Source: Actinacidiphila epipremni
GTDB taxonomy: Bacteria; Actinomycetota; Actinomycetes; Streptomycetales; Streptomycetaceae
Direction: 5' to 3'
DNA: 64,000 bases
Assembly (NCBI RefSeq): GCF_012034175.1
Contig: NZ_JAATEJ010000031.1
Location: 1 to 64,000 of the forward strand
The number at the start of each line of letters is the position of its first letter. Within the stretch, counting starts at the first letter, position 1. Below, in pieces: positions 27,044-36,209 of the stretch. The translations under genes were made by a program, and so were the position numbers. Under the pieces are notes generated by a model. It was not told the origin of the DNA. It searched no databases and saw only the letters and a list, made by a program, of their open reading frames with translations.

Positions 27044-27370
27044 ATGACGGGGGCCGCGGGCGCCTGGACGGCGATCGGCGTCACGGCCGCCGGCTGCTAC
27101 GCCGTGAAGATGCTGGGCCTGTCGATACCCGCGGGGCTGCTGGAGCGCCCGCTGGTCAAGCGGCTCGCGGCGCTGGTGCCGATCGCGCTGCTCGCCGCGC
27201 TCACCGCGCTGCAGACCTTCGGCACCGATCAGCTGCGGCTCACGGTCGACGCGCGGACCGCGGGCCTGGCCGCCGCCTTCGTCGCGCTGCTGCTGCGGGC
27301 ACCCTTCCTGGTGGTGATCGCCGCCGCAGTGGCCGTGACCGCCGCGCTGCGCGCCCTGGCAGGGCTGTGA
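27044..27370 (+). CDS. azlD: AzlD-family exporter subunit
   Basis: A 108-residue protein with three to four hydrophobic segments (WTAIGVTAAGCYAVKMLGL, LAALVPIALLAALTAL, GLAAAFVALLLRAPFLVVIAAAVAVTAALRAL), the usual size for AzlD, the small partner of AzlC. The ATG at 27044 follows AGGGGAAACGGCG. An in-frame extension to 26843 would overlap azlC and has no hydrophobic or conserved character. Confidence 0.87.
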   Translation: MTGAAGAWTAIGVTAAGCYAVKMLGLSIPAGLLERPLVKRLAALVPIALLAALTALQTFGTDQLRLTVDARTAGLAAAFVALLLRAPFLVVIAAAVAVTAALRALAGL

Positions 27371-27416
27371 CGCCCGCGGCGCCGGTCCGGCCGGCCGGCG
27401 CGCGATACTGGCAGCC

Positions 27417-27611
27417 ATGCGGTTGACGATTTTCTGGGAACGAATGCGCGCACACTTCGGTGAGGCGTACGCCGACTCCTTCGCGCGTGACCACGTCATG
27501 TCGGAGCTGGGCGGCCGGACGGTCGTCCAGGCGCTGGAGGACGGCTGGGAGGCCAAGGACGTCTGGCGCGCGGTGTGCGCCGCGATGGACGTGCCCGCCG
27601 CGAAGCGCTGA
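27417..27611 (+). CDS. DUF3046 protein
   Basis: A 64-residue acidic protein (MRLTIFWERMRAHFGEAY, HVMSELGGRTVVQALEDGWEAKDVWRAVC) of the DUF3046 family. This family is usually found next to recA in actinobacteria and its function is unknown to me. GATACT at 27404-27409 predicts a transcript start one base before the ATG, and no ribosome site is seen, so the mRNA is probably leaderless. Confidence 0.88.
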   Translation: MRLTIFWERMRAHFGEAYADSFARDHVMSELGGRTVVQALEDGWEAKDVWRAVCAAMDVPAAKR

Positions 27612-27735
27612 GTCGCGGCTGCCCGGCCGGCGGTCCCGGCGGGGCCGGGGTGGCCGGGCCTGGCACGGAGCGGCACCTCTGCGCCGAATGAGTCGACAGC
27701 AGGACTTTCCGGGCGCTCAAGGTGACACTTGGCCC

Positions 27736-28887
27736 GTGGCAGGAACCGACGACACCCCCGAGCCGGCCACGCCTCCTGCCCAGCCGCCGGCCGACGGACC
27801 CGGCCCGCCCGGCCCACCCCGCCGCCCGCGCGGGCCCCGCGCCCGCATGCCGCGCTGGCTGCCGCGCGCCCTGATCCTCGCGCTCGCCCTCGTCGCCTGC
27901 TACCAGTTCGCGCACTGGGTCTTCGGGCGGCTCGTCGGACTGCTCGTCAACGTCCTCATCTCGTTCTTCTGCGCCGTGGCCATCGAACCGGCGGTGCACT
28001 GGATGGCCGGCCGCGGGATCCGCCGCGGCGCCGCCACCGGCCTGGTCATGCTGGGGGTCCTGATCGCCGCCGCGGGATTCCTGCTCGCCCTCGGCTCGCT
28101 GCTCGTCGACCAGATCGGCACCATCGTCCGCAACCTGCCGCAGTACGTCGACGACGTGGTGCGGTGGATCAACCGGACCTTCCACTCCCACCTGGAGACC
28201 GGCAAGCTCCGCGACAACGTCCTGCACTCCGACTGGGTGCGCACCTACCTCGCCAACGGGGCGAGCAGCGTGTGGGGGCTCTCGGCGACCCTCATCGGCA
28301 CGGTGTTCCAGCTCTTCACCGTGCTGCTGTTCACCTACTACTTCGCCGCCGACGGCCCGCGGCTGCGGTGCACCCTGTGCTCAGTCCTGCCGCCCGAGCG
28401 CCAGGCGGAGGTGCTGCGCGCCTGGGACATCGCGGTCGCCAAGACCGGCGGCTACCTCTACTCGCGCGCGCTGATGGCGCTGGTCTCCGGGATCGCCCAC
28501 TACGTCCTCTTCCAGGTCCTCGGCATCCCTTATGCGCCGGCGCTGGGCGTCTGGGTGGGGCTGGTCTCGCAGTTCATCCCCACCGTGGGCACCTACCTCG
28601 CGGGCGCGCTGCCCATCCTGATCGCGCTCAGCGTGGACCCCTGGGACGCGTTGTGGGTGCTCTGCTTCGTCGTGGTCTACCAGCAGTTCGAGAACTACCT
28701 GCTCCAGCCGCGGATCACCGCGCGCACCGTGGACATCCACCCCGCGGTCGCCTTCGGGTCGGTCGTGGCGGGAACGGCCCTGCTCGGCGCGGTGGGCGCG
28801 CTCATCGCGATCCCCGTGACCGCGACGTTGCAGGGGTTCTTCGCCGCCTACGTGCGACGCTACGAGGTGGCCGACCCGCGGGACTGA
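27736..28887 (+). CDS. AI-2E family (PerM-like) membrane protein
   Basis: A 383-residue polytopic membrane protein of the AI-2E/PerM family. A Pro-rich N-terminal 35 residues precedes a first membrane pair (about 39-85), a periplasmic or cytoplasmic central region (IGTIVRNLPQYVDDVVRWINRTF) and several C-terminal membrane segments, with the family-typical IPTVGTYLAGALPILIAL and QQFENYLLQPRI. Members move small molecules or ions; the substrate here is unknown. GACACT at 27724-27729 puts a transcript start exactly on the GTG at 27736. A longer form from ATG 27688 has no nearby ribosome site. It lies directly before recA. Confidence 0.82.
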   Translation: MAGTDDTPEPATPPAQPPADGPGPPGPPRRPRGPRARMPRWLPRALILALALVACYQFAHWVFGRLVGLLVNVLISFFCAVAIEPAVHWMAGRGIRRGAATGLVMLGVLIAAAGFLLALGSLLVDQIGTIVRNLPQYVDDVVRWINRTFHSHLETGKLRDNVLHSDWVRTYLANGASSVWGLSATLIGTVFQLFTVLLFTYYFAADGPRLRCTLCSVLPPERQAEVLRAWDIAVAKTGGYLYSRALMALVSGIAHYVLFQVLGIPYAPALGVWVGLVSQFIPTVGTYLAGALPILIALSVDPWDALWVLCFVVVYQQFENYLLQPRITARTVDIHPAVAFGSVVAGTALLGAVGALIAIPVTATLQGFFAAYVRRYEVADPRD

Positions 28888-28903
28888 CCGCCCGGCGGGT
28901 CGC

Positions 28904-28933
28904 TTGACACGGAATTCGAACATCCATTCTTAT
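28904..28933 (+). promoter_or_regulatory. recA promoter with SOS (LexA) box
   Basis: TTGACA (28904-28909) is a perfect -35. The LexA box GAAC-ATCC-ATTC (28918-28929; consensus GAAC-N4-GTTC, one mismatch) sits between it and the -10 area (about 28927-28933), so LexA would block the promoter directly. The predicted leader is about 165 nt. Confidence 0.85.
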
Positions 28934-29103
28934 GGGTGCGCGCGGAAGGAATTTTCGCGTCGGCGGCCCCGGCACCGCCGGGCAACCGGGCGGAGCCGCC
29001 CAAGTTATCCACAGGTCGGAGCGACGTTCCGGGCGCGTTGTCAGTGGCAGGCGCTAGCGTCGTGGACGTGAAGCGATCGAACCAGACATCCCGGGTGGAA
29101 CCC

Positions 29104-30219
<1,116 letters not shown>

Positions 30220-30223
30220 CGCC

Positions 30224-30802
30224 ATGGCGGGCAGGTCCCAGAAGCGCGGCGGCCCTTCCGAGTCGAGGGCCTCGCAAGAGCCGCCGCTCAGTCCCGAAGA
30301 GCAGGCGCGGGCGGTGTGCCTGCGCCTGCTCACCGGGGGTCCCCGCACCCGCAGGCAGTTGGCCGACGCCCTGCGCAAGCGGGAGATCCCCGACGAGGTG
30401 GCCGAGCACGTCCTGGAGCGCTTCCAGGACGTGGGCCTGATCGACGACCAGGCGTTCGCGACCGCCTGGGTGGAGTCCCGGCACCGCGGCCGGGGCCTGG
30501 CCCGCCGGGCCCTGGCCATGGAGCTGCGGCACCGCGGGGTGGAGGCCGAGCTGGTGAGCGAGGCCGTCGGCCTGCTCGACCCCGAGCAGGAGGAGCAGAC
30601 CGCGCGCGCCCTCGTCCAGCGGCGGCTGCCCGGCACCCGCGGCCTGGACCGCGACCGGCGCATCCGGCGGCTCGCCGGCATGCTCGCCCGCAAGGGGTAC
30701 GGCGAGGGCCTGGCGCTGAAGGTGGTGCGCGACGCCCTCGCCGCCGAAGCGGAGACGGCCGACGAGGCCGGCGAGGCCGGCGACCCCGAGCCTTGGGAGT
30801 GA
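30224..30802 (+). CDS. recX: RecA regulator RecX
   Basis: A 192-residue RecX with three-helix repeats (CLRLLTGGPRTRRQLADALRKREIPDEVAEHVLERFQDVGLIDDQAFATAWVESR and following). It binds and restrains RecA filaments. The N-terminal 25 residues and the acidic C-terminus are variable. The start lies 4 nt after the recA stop; read-through from recA gives co-expression, typical of actinobacteria. Confidence 0.94.
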   Translation: MAGRSQKRGGPSESRASQEPPLSPEEQARAVCLRLLTGGPRTRRQLADALRKREIPDEVAEHVLERFQDVGLIDDQAFATAWVESRHRGRGLARRALAMELRHRGVEAELVSEAVGLLDPEQEEQTARALVQRRLPGTRGLDRDRRIRRLAGMLARKGYGEGLALKVVRDALAAEAETADEAGEAGDPEPWE

Positions 30803-30849
30803 CCCACCGGGCCCGCTTCGACCAGCCCGGCCGCCCGCCGGGGTCGGCT

Positions 30850-32529
30850 CTAGCGGCTGTGCCCGCCCACCCGGGTGCCCGGCGGTTCTGCGTCGTCGGG
30901 GACGTCGTCCGTGTCGTCCCCGGCCGCCATCGGCGGGCCGCCACGGGCCAGGTCGGCGTACGAGTACAGCTCCGCGGGACGGCAGCCCACCATCGTCGTG
31001 ACCAGATGCCCGTCCGGCCGGATCAGCAGCACGCTGTGCGCCGTCGCCCCCGGATACGACTCGGCCACCAGCAGCTCGGCCGGAGTCGGCAGCGCCGCGA
31101 CCGCCGACGCGAGCCGGGGCATCAGCCCGGCCGTCAGCCAGTGCCTGCTCTCCCACACCCCGGTGCCCGGCGCGATGAGCAGCACCACGAGCCCGCGCCC
31201 CAGCCGCTCCCGCAGCCGCCCGACGGTGCCGTCCAGCGCCGTCACCTGCACGTCGTCGACCCGCCCGCCCGGCGGCGTGTCGCACCCGGCCAGCAGCGGC
31301 GAGGCGCCCGACCTGCCGCCTCCGGTCCGTGCCGCCGGCACCGCCAGCGGCGAGCGCGCGTAGACCCGCGACGTGGCGGCCGTACCCCGCCCCAGATGGC
31401 TGTCGGTCAGCAGCTCCGCCTGCCCCCGCGCCGACCCCGACAGCAGCGACTGCCGCACTGTCTGCCACGCCCCGCTCGCCCGCACCAGCGGCAGCGCCTG
31501 GTCGGTGGCCCGCAGCCGGGCGCCCACCGCGCCGCGCCGCTCGGCCTCGTAACTGTCCAGCAGCACCTTCGACGCGCCGTCGTGCCACGCCAGCGCCAGC
31601 TTCCAGGACAGGTTCTCCGCGTCCCGCAGCCCCTCCTCGACGCTCTGCGCGCCCAGCGCCCCCATCAGATGCGCCGCGTCCCCGGCCAGGAAGACCCGGC
31701 CGGTGCGCCACCGCCGGGCCAGCCGCTGATGCACCGCGTAGTCCGCCGAGCCCACAACCTCGTACGGCACCACGCTCCCGCACCAGGCGGTCAGCGTGCC
31801 CCGCAGCCGCTCCACCAGCGCGTCCGGGGTCAGCGCCCGGGCCTGGGCCGGCAGCAGCCAGTCCAGCCGCCACAGCCCCTCCCGCAGCGGCCGGGCGGTG
31901 ATCTCCTGCCCGGCCGGCGCGCCCGGCGGATCGCGGTGCAGCAGCGCCACTCCGGGCTCGGGCAGCTCGGCCCGCACCACGGCGACGGCGTGCCGGTCCA
32001 CCGCCGTACGGCCGGGGAAGCGCACCCCGAGCAGCTTGCGCACCGTCGACCGCGGGCCGTCGCAGCCCACCAGGAAGCTGCCGCGCCACCAGGTGTCGTG
32101 CGAGCCGCCGGTGTGGACGGTGACCCCGCGCCCGTCCTGCTCCAGCGCGTCCACCCGGCATCCCGCGACGATCCGCACCGAGCCGCAGCCCAGCAGCGCC
32201 TGCCGCAGCCCGTCCTCCAGCCGGTCCTGCGCGAGATGCACCGGCGCGTCCTGCGCGCCGAAGTCGATACGCGCGACCTCCGCGCGCTTGCGGACCGTAC
32301 GCCAGCCGCGCCAGACCGCCCCGTCCTCGCGCAACGACCGGTGGCCGAGGCGTTCGACCAGCGCCGCGGCGGCCGGGGCGAGCACCGCCGTACGCGACCG
32401 CCGCAGCCCCTCGGCGCCGGCGATCACCTCCGTCTCGTCCAGCAGGATGACGGGGACGTCGCGGCGGGCCAGCGCGAGGGCGAGGGCCAGGCCGACCGGG
32501 CCTGCCCCCGCGACGATCACCGGGTCCAC
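30850..32529 (-). CDS. FAD-dependent monooxygenase (aromatic hydroxylase family)
   Basis: A 559-residue flavoprotein of the PheA/TfdB/MhpA class. N-terminal FAD-binding GAGPVGLALALALARR (residues about 6-21), the middle DG motif (LVGCDGPRSTVRKLLGVRFPG) and the GDAAH motif (RVFLAGDAAHLMGALGAQSVEEGLRDAENLSWKL) are intact, followed by a thioredoxin-like C-terminal domain (about 395-530). Such enzymes hydroxylate phenolic or polyketide substrates with NAD(P)H and oxygen. The substrate is unknown and no other catabolic or polyketide genes are near. GTG at 32529 has GGAG 9 nt upstream; longer frames would run over the divergent response regulator promoter. Confidence 0.85.
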   Translation of the reverse strand: MDPVIVAGAGPVGLALALALARRDVPVILLDETEVIAGAEGLRRSRTAVLAPAAAALVERLGHRSLREDGAVWRGWRTVRKRAEVARIDFGAQDAPVHLAQDRLEDGLRQALLGCGSVRIVAGCRVDALEQDGRGVTVHTGGSHDTWWRGSFLVGCDGPRSTVRKLLGVRFPGRTAVDRHAVAVVRAELPEPGVALLHRDPPGAPAGQEITARPLREGLWRLDWLLPAQARALTPDALVERLRGTLTAWCGSVVPYEVVGSADYAVHQRLARRWRTGRVFLAGDAAHLMGALGAQSVEEGLRDAENLSWKLALAWHDGASKVLLDSYEAERRGAVGARLRATDQALPLVRASGAWQTVRQSLLSGSARGQAELLTDSHLGRGTAATSRVYARSPLAVPAARTGGGRSGASPLLAGCDTPPGGRVDDVQVTALDGTVGRLRERLGRGLVVLLIAPGTGVWESRHWLTAGLMPRLASAVAALPTPAELLVAESYPGATAHSVLLIRPDGHLVTTMVGCRPAELYSYADLARGGPPMAAGDDTDDVPDDAEPPGTRVGGHSR

Positions 32530-32776
32530 GCAGCGGTCTCCGGAAAGAATGCGGTCACAAAGCGTATGCAACTCACTGCGCCTGCCCGCGTCAAGCGAGA
32601 GCCGCACGTCGGCGCGGTGCGCGGACGGCGCACCGGGGCACTGCCCGGGCACGCGCGGGCGCCGTGGGCGCGTACCGGCTCGGTAACGGTCGGCACCGCG
32701 AGCCGGTACCCCCTTGACGCACCCCCGGCGAATCGGAGTGGATTCCGTCACAGGAAACGGAAGGAGGAGCCACACG

Positions 32777-33529
32777 ATGCGGCTGCTGCTGGTGGAGGAC
32801 GACGACCGGGTTGCCGCGGCCGTCTCGGCGCTCCTCGGCAAGCACGGTTTCGACGTCAGGCACGCCCGCAGCGGCGAGGAGGCGATCCAGGCCCTGCTGC
32901 CCGACGGCGGCCCCGCCTTCGACTGCGTCCTGCTCGACCTCGGCCTGCCCGACCAGGACGGCTTCGAGGTGTGCAGCCGGATCCGGCGCAGGACGGCCAC
33001 GCCGGTGATCATGGTCACCGCCCGGGCCGACGTCCGCTCCCGGATCCACGGCCTGAACCTGGGCGCCGACGACTACGTCGTCAAGCCGTACGACACCGGC
33101 GAGCTGCTCGCCCGCATCCATGCCGTCAGCCGCCGTCCACCGCTGCGCGCCCAGGACCCCGCTCCGCCCGAGTCCGGCACCGGCGGAGCCCCGGCGGGCG
33201 GGCAGGGCGACGTCGCGGCGGCGCAGCGCACCCGGCTGCAGCTCGGCCCGGTCGCCATCGAACTGGCGACCCGCCGGGTCACCGTGCACGGCGAGGCGGT
33301 TCTGCTGACCCGCAAGGAGTTCGACCTGCTGGCCCTGCTCGCCGGGCGGCCCGGAGTGGTCTTCCGCCGCGAGCAGATCATCAGCGAGGTGTGGCGGACG
33401 GCGTGGGAGGGTACGGGCCGCACCCTGGAGGTGCATGTGGCGTCCCTGCGGTCCAAGCTGCGCGTCCCCGCCATGATCGAGACGGTCCGCGGGGTGGGCT
33501 ACCGCCTCGTCGTGCCGCCCGCCGGCTGA
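32777..33529 (+). CDS. OmpR-family response regulator
   Basis: A 250-residue regulator with receiver pocket E7-D8-D9, phosphoacceptor D54 (LLDLGLPDQDG), T/K positions VTA and VVKPYD, then a Gly/Ala/Pro linker and a winged-helix DNA-binding domain (LTRKEFDLLALLAGRPGVVFRREQIISEVW, VHVASLRSKL, VRGVGYRLV). The ATG has AGGAGG upstream. The partner kinase begins 24 nt after the stop. By position it resembles the glutamate-sensing GluR of S. coelicolor, but the gluABCD transporter expected beside it is not here. The 247-bp upstream gap includes TTGACG near 32715. Confidence 0.88.
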   Translation: MRLLLVEDDDRVAAAVSALLGKHGFDVRHARSGEEAIQALLPDGGPAFDCVLLDLGLPDQDGFEVCSRIRRRTATPVIMVTARADVRSRIHGLNLGADDYVVKPYDTGELLARIHAVSRRPPLRAQDPAPPESGTGGAPAGGQGDVAAAQRTRLQLGPVAIELATRRVTVHGEAVLLTRKEFDLLALLAGRPGVVFRREQIISEVWRTAWEGTGRTLEVHVASLRSKLRVPAMIETVRGVGYRLVVPPAG

Positions 33530-33553
33530 CCCGCCCCCGCCCCGGTTCCGCCC

Positions 33554-34987
33554 GTGCGCACCCGACTCCTCCCGCTGCTCATCGTGCTGATGGCGGGCGT
33601 CCTGCTGGCCCTGGGCGTCCCGCTGGCCGTGAGCCAGGCCGCCGCCCAGCAGCAGCGCGTCGTCGTCGACCGCATCGACGACACCACGCGCTTCGCCTCG
33701 CTCGCGCAGTTCGTCACCTCGCGGGACGAGGAGGAGCAGTCCCTCGTGGACAGCGTGGACGACGAACGGCTGCACACATTGCGCACGGAACTGGCCCGCT
33801 ACCAGCAGCTCTACCGCATCAGCGCGGGTGTCTTCTACCGCGACAGCACCGCCATGGCCGAGGCGCCGCAGAACTGGCAGCTCCCCGCAGAGGGAGAGCT
33901 CTACGACGCCTACGAGTCCGCGCTGCTGGGCCGGCGCGCCCACGACCCGGCGCAGGTGTGGCCCTGGCAGCATCGCAGGCTCGCCATCGCCTCGCCCATT
34001 GTGCGGGACGGCGACGTCGTGGCGGTCGTCGTCACCGACTCGCCCACCGGCGCACTGCGCTCGCGCATCCTGCACGGCTGGATGCTGCTGGCGGCCGGCG
34101 AACTCGCGGCAATGGTCATCGCCGTGCTGTGCGCGGTACGGCTCACCGGATGGGTGCTGCTCCCGGTCGCCAAGCTCGACCGCGTCACCCATGACATCGC
34201 CACCGGCCGCATGAAGTCCCGGGTCGGGGCGGCCGGCGGGCCGCCCGAACTGCGCCGGCTCATGCGCTCCTTCAACGAGATGGCCGACAACGTCGAAGCC
34301 GTGCTGGAGCAGCAGCGGGCCTTCGTCGCCGACGCCTCCCACCAATTGCGCAACCCGCTGTCCGCGCTGCTGCTGCGCATCGAGCTGCTCGGCCTGGAGC
34401 TGCCCGAGGGCCACACCGAGGCCGAGTCGGTCAAGGAGGAAGGGCACCGGCTCGCCCAGGTGCTGGACGATCTGCTGGGTCTCGCGGTCGCGGAGAGCTC
34501 CGGGGGCCACCTGGACATCATCGACGTCGCCGAGATGGCCCGTACGCGGACCACGGCCTGGCGTCCGGTCGCCGACCGGGCCGACGTCGACCTGGAGTTC
34601 ACCGCGCCGCTCGACGGCGCCCCGGTGACCGGCTGGGCGGATTCCGTGGCCCTTTCCAGCGCCCTGGACGCGGTGCTGGACAACGCGATCAAGTTCACCC
34701 CGGCGGGAGCCGCGGTCACGGTCGCCGTGCGGGCCGAGGACGACAGCGTGGCCCTCGTGGTCGCCGACGGCGGCCCCGGGCTCGGCGACGAGGAACTGGC
34801 CAGGATCGGCGACCGGTTCTGGCGCAGCGCCCGGCACCAGAACGTCCAGGGCTCCGGCCTCGGGCTGTCGATCGCCCGGGCGCTGCTGCGGCAGGGCGGC
34901 GGCGCCATCACGTACGACCACCACCACCCGTCCGGGCTGGAAGTGACCCTCAGCGTGCCGCGTACGGCGCCCGTACCGGCCCTCTGA
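33554..34987 (+). CDS. Sensor histidine kinase
   Basis: A 477-residue membrane kinase: membrane segment about 6-28, extracellular sensor about 30-170, second membrane segment about 176-198, HAMP (about 198-250), HisKA with DASHQLRNPL and phospho-His near 263, HATPase with DNAIKFTP, VADGGPGLGDEE and GSGLGLSIARALL. Partner of the response regulator just upstream. GTG start without a good ribosome site, so translation may be coupled. It is convergent with a TAXI binding-protein gene. GluK-like by position; the ligand is inferred only. Confidence 0.88.
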   Translation: MRTRLLPLLIVLMAGVLLALGVPLAVSQAAAQQQRVVVDRIDDTTRFASLAQFVTSRDEEEQSLVDSVDDERLHTLRTELARYQQLYRISAGVFYRDSTAMAEAPQNWQLPAEGELYDAYESALLGRRAHDPAQVWPWQHRRLAIASPIVRDGDVVAVVVTDSPTGALRSRILHGWMLLAAGELAAMVIAVLCAVRLTGWVLLPVAKLDRVTHDIATGRMKSRVGAAGGPPELRRLMRSFNEMADNVEAVLEQQRAFVADASHQLRNPLSALLLRIELLGLELPEGHTEAESVKEEGHRLAQVLDDLLGLAVAESSGGHLDIIDVAEMARTRTTAWRPVADRADVDLEFTAPLDGAPVTGWADSVALSSALDAVLDNAIKFTPAGAAVTVAVRAEDDSVALVVADGGPGLGDEELARIGDRFWRSARHQNVQGSGLGLSIARALLRQGGGAITYDHHHPSGLEVTLSVPRTAPVPAL

Positions 34988-35082
34988 CGGCTCCGCCGCC
35001 CGTTCCCGGGCAGGCCCGGCCGCGGGGCCCTCAGACGGCGTTCCACGGCGTCAGGGCGCCGGGAAGCCGGGGCGTCGAGGTG

Positions 35083-36099
35083 TCAGGGTTTCACCGAGCG
35101 GTAGTAGCGCACCGCGCCCTTGTGCAGCGGCAGCGGATCGGTGAAGACGGCCGTGCGCAGGTCCACCAGCTGCGCCGCGTGCACGACGGTGCCGATCGCG
35201 TCCCGGCTGTCGATGACCGCGCGGGTCAGCCGCTCGACCATCCCGGCGTCGGCGCGGTCGGTCGTGATCAGCAGGTTGGCGACCGCCACGGTGGCGACCG
35301 GCTTGCCGCCCTGTGCCGCGGGATAGGCGTCGGCCGGCATCACGGCCTGCCGGTAGTAGGCCATGTCCGGGCCCATCGCGTGCAGCGGTGCCACGAGGTC
35401 GCCGAGCTGCACCAGTTTGATCCGTGCCACCGGCGTCGCCATGGCCGCCACCGCCGCGGTCGGCAGTCCGCCGGACCAGAAGAACGCGTCGAGCCGGCCG
35501 TCCAGCAGCATCGCGGGCGCCTGGTCGATGCCGACCGGCTCCGCGGTGACGTCCTTGTTCATGTCCATGCCCGCCGCCGTGAACAGCCGGCGGGTGATGA
35601 GGTTGACGCCCGAGTCGGCCTGCCCCACGCCGACCGTCATGCCGCGCAGGTCGCGGATGGAGCGCACGGGCGAGTCGGCCGGGACGACCAGCTGCATGTA
35701 GTCGTCGTAGAGCCGGGCGATCGCCCGCAGCCGCGATTTGCCGGGCCCGTCGTAACTGGCCACGGCGTCGGCCGCGGCGATCGTGAAGTCCGAGCGCCCC
35801 GACGCCACCCGCTTGATGTTGTCGACGGACCCCTCGGTGTGCTCCAGCGTCACCCGCACCCCGGGCAGCGCGGTCCGCAGATCGCCCTGCAGCAGCATCC
35901 CGTACTTCTCGTAGACCCCGTTGGCGACACCCGTGGCAAAGGACAGCGGCTGACGCGGGTACGCCGGCCCGCCGGAGGGCAGCAGCCACCACACCAGCAG
36001 CGCCAGCGCCACGGCGGCGGCCAGCGCGCCCTGCACCGCCCGCCGCAGCCGGGCGCCGCGGCCCTGCGGCCACAGCAGCCGGAGACGGGGAAGGTCCAT
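35083..36099 (-). CDS. TAXI-family solute-binding protein, membrane anchored
   Basis: A 338-residue protein. Residues about 24-43 form an N-terminal membrane anchor or uncleaved signal (ALAAAVALALLVWWLLPSGG, no lipobox). The rest is a TRAP-TAXI binding protein (LSFATGVANGVYEKYG, HTEGSVDNIKRVASGRSDFTIAAADAV, LRGMTVGVGQADSGVNLITRRLF, DAFFWSGGLPTAAV). A TAXI protein of Thermus is reported to bind glutamate or glutamine. No TRAP permease genes flank it. It is convergent with the sensor kinase, so it may deliver a ligand to that sensor instead of to a transporter; this is inference. Confidence 0.85.
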   Translation of the reverse strand: MDLPRLRLLWPQGRGARLRRAVQGALAAAVALALLVWWLLPSGGPAYPRQPLSFATGVANGVYEKYGMLLQGDLRTALPGVRVTLEHTEGSVDNIKRVASGRSDFTIAAADAVASYDGPGKSRLRAIARLYDDYMQLVVPADSPVRSIRDLRGMTVGVGQADSGVNLITRRLFTAAGMDMNKDVTAEPVGIDQAPAMLLDGRLDAFFWSGGLPTAAVAAMATPVARIKLVQLGDLVAPLHAMGPDMAYYRQAVMPADAYPAAQGGKPVATVAVANLLITTDRADAGMVERLTRAVIDSRDAIGTVVHAAQLVDLRTAVFTDPLPLHKGAVRYYRSVKP

Positions 36100-36209
36100 G
36101 GCCCGGGATCCTGCCAGGCCGCGCGAGCACGGGGAAGGGCCGAAGGCGATGCCTGTACCCGAAGGCGGAGGCGGCGAAGCGGGGAGAGCACGTAGTCTGG
36201 GTCATTGTT

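Noticed and set aside
30850..32529. Part of an aromatic polyketide or catabolic cluster
   Set aside because: No polyketide synthase, ring-cleavage or transport genes of such a pathway are next to it.
32530..33018. Longer N-terminus for the FAD monooxygenase
   Set aside because: The extension would cover the divergent regulator's promoter and coding start, while the FAD motif and a GGAG site fit the GTG at 32529.
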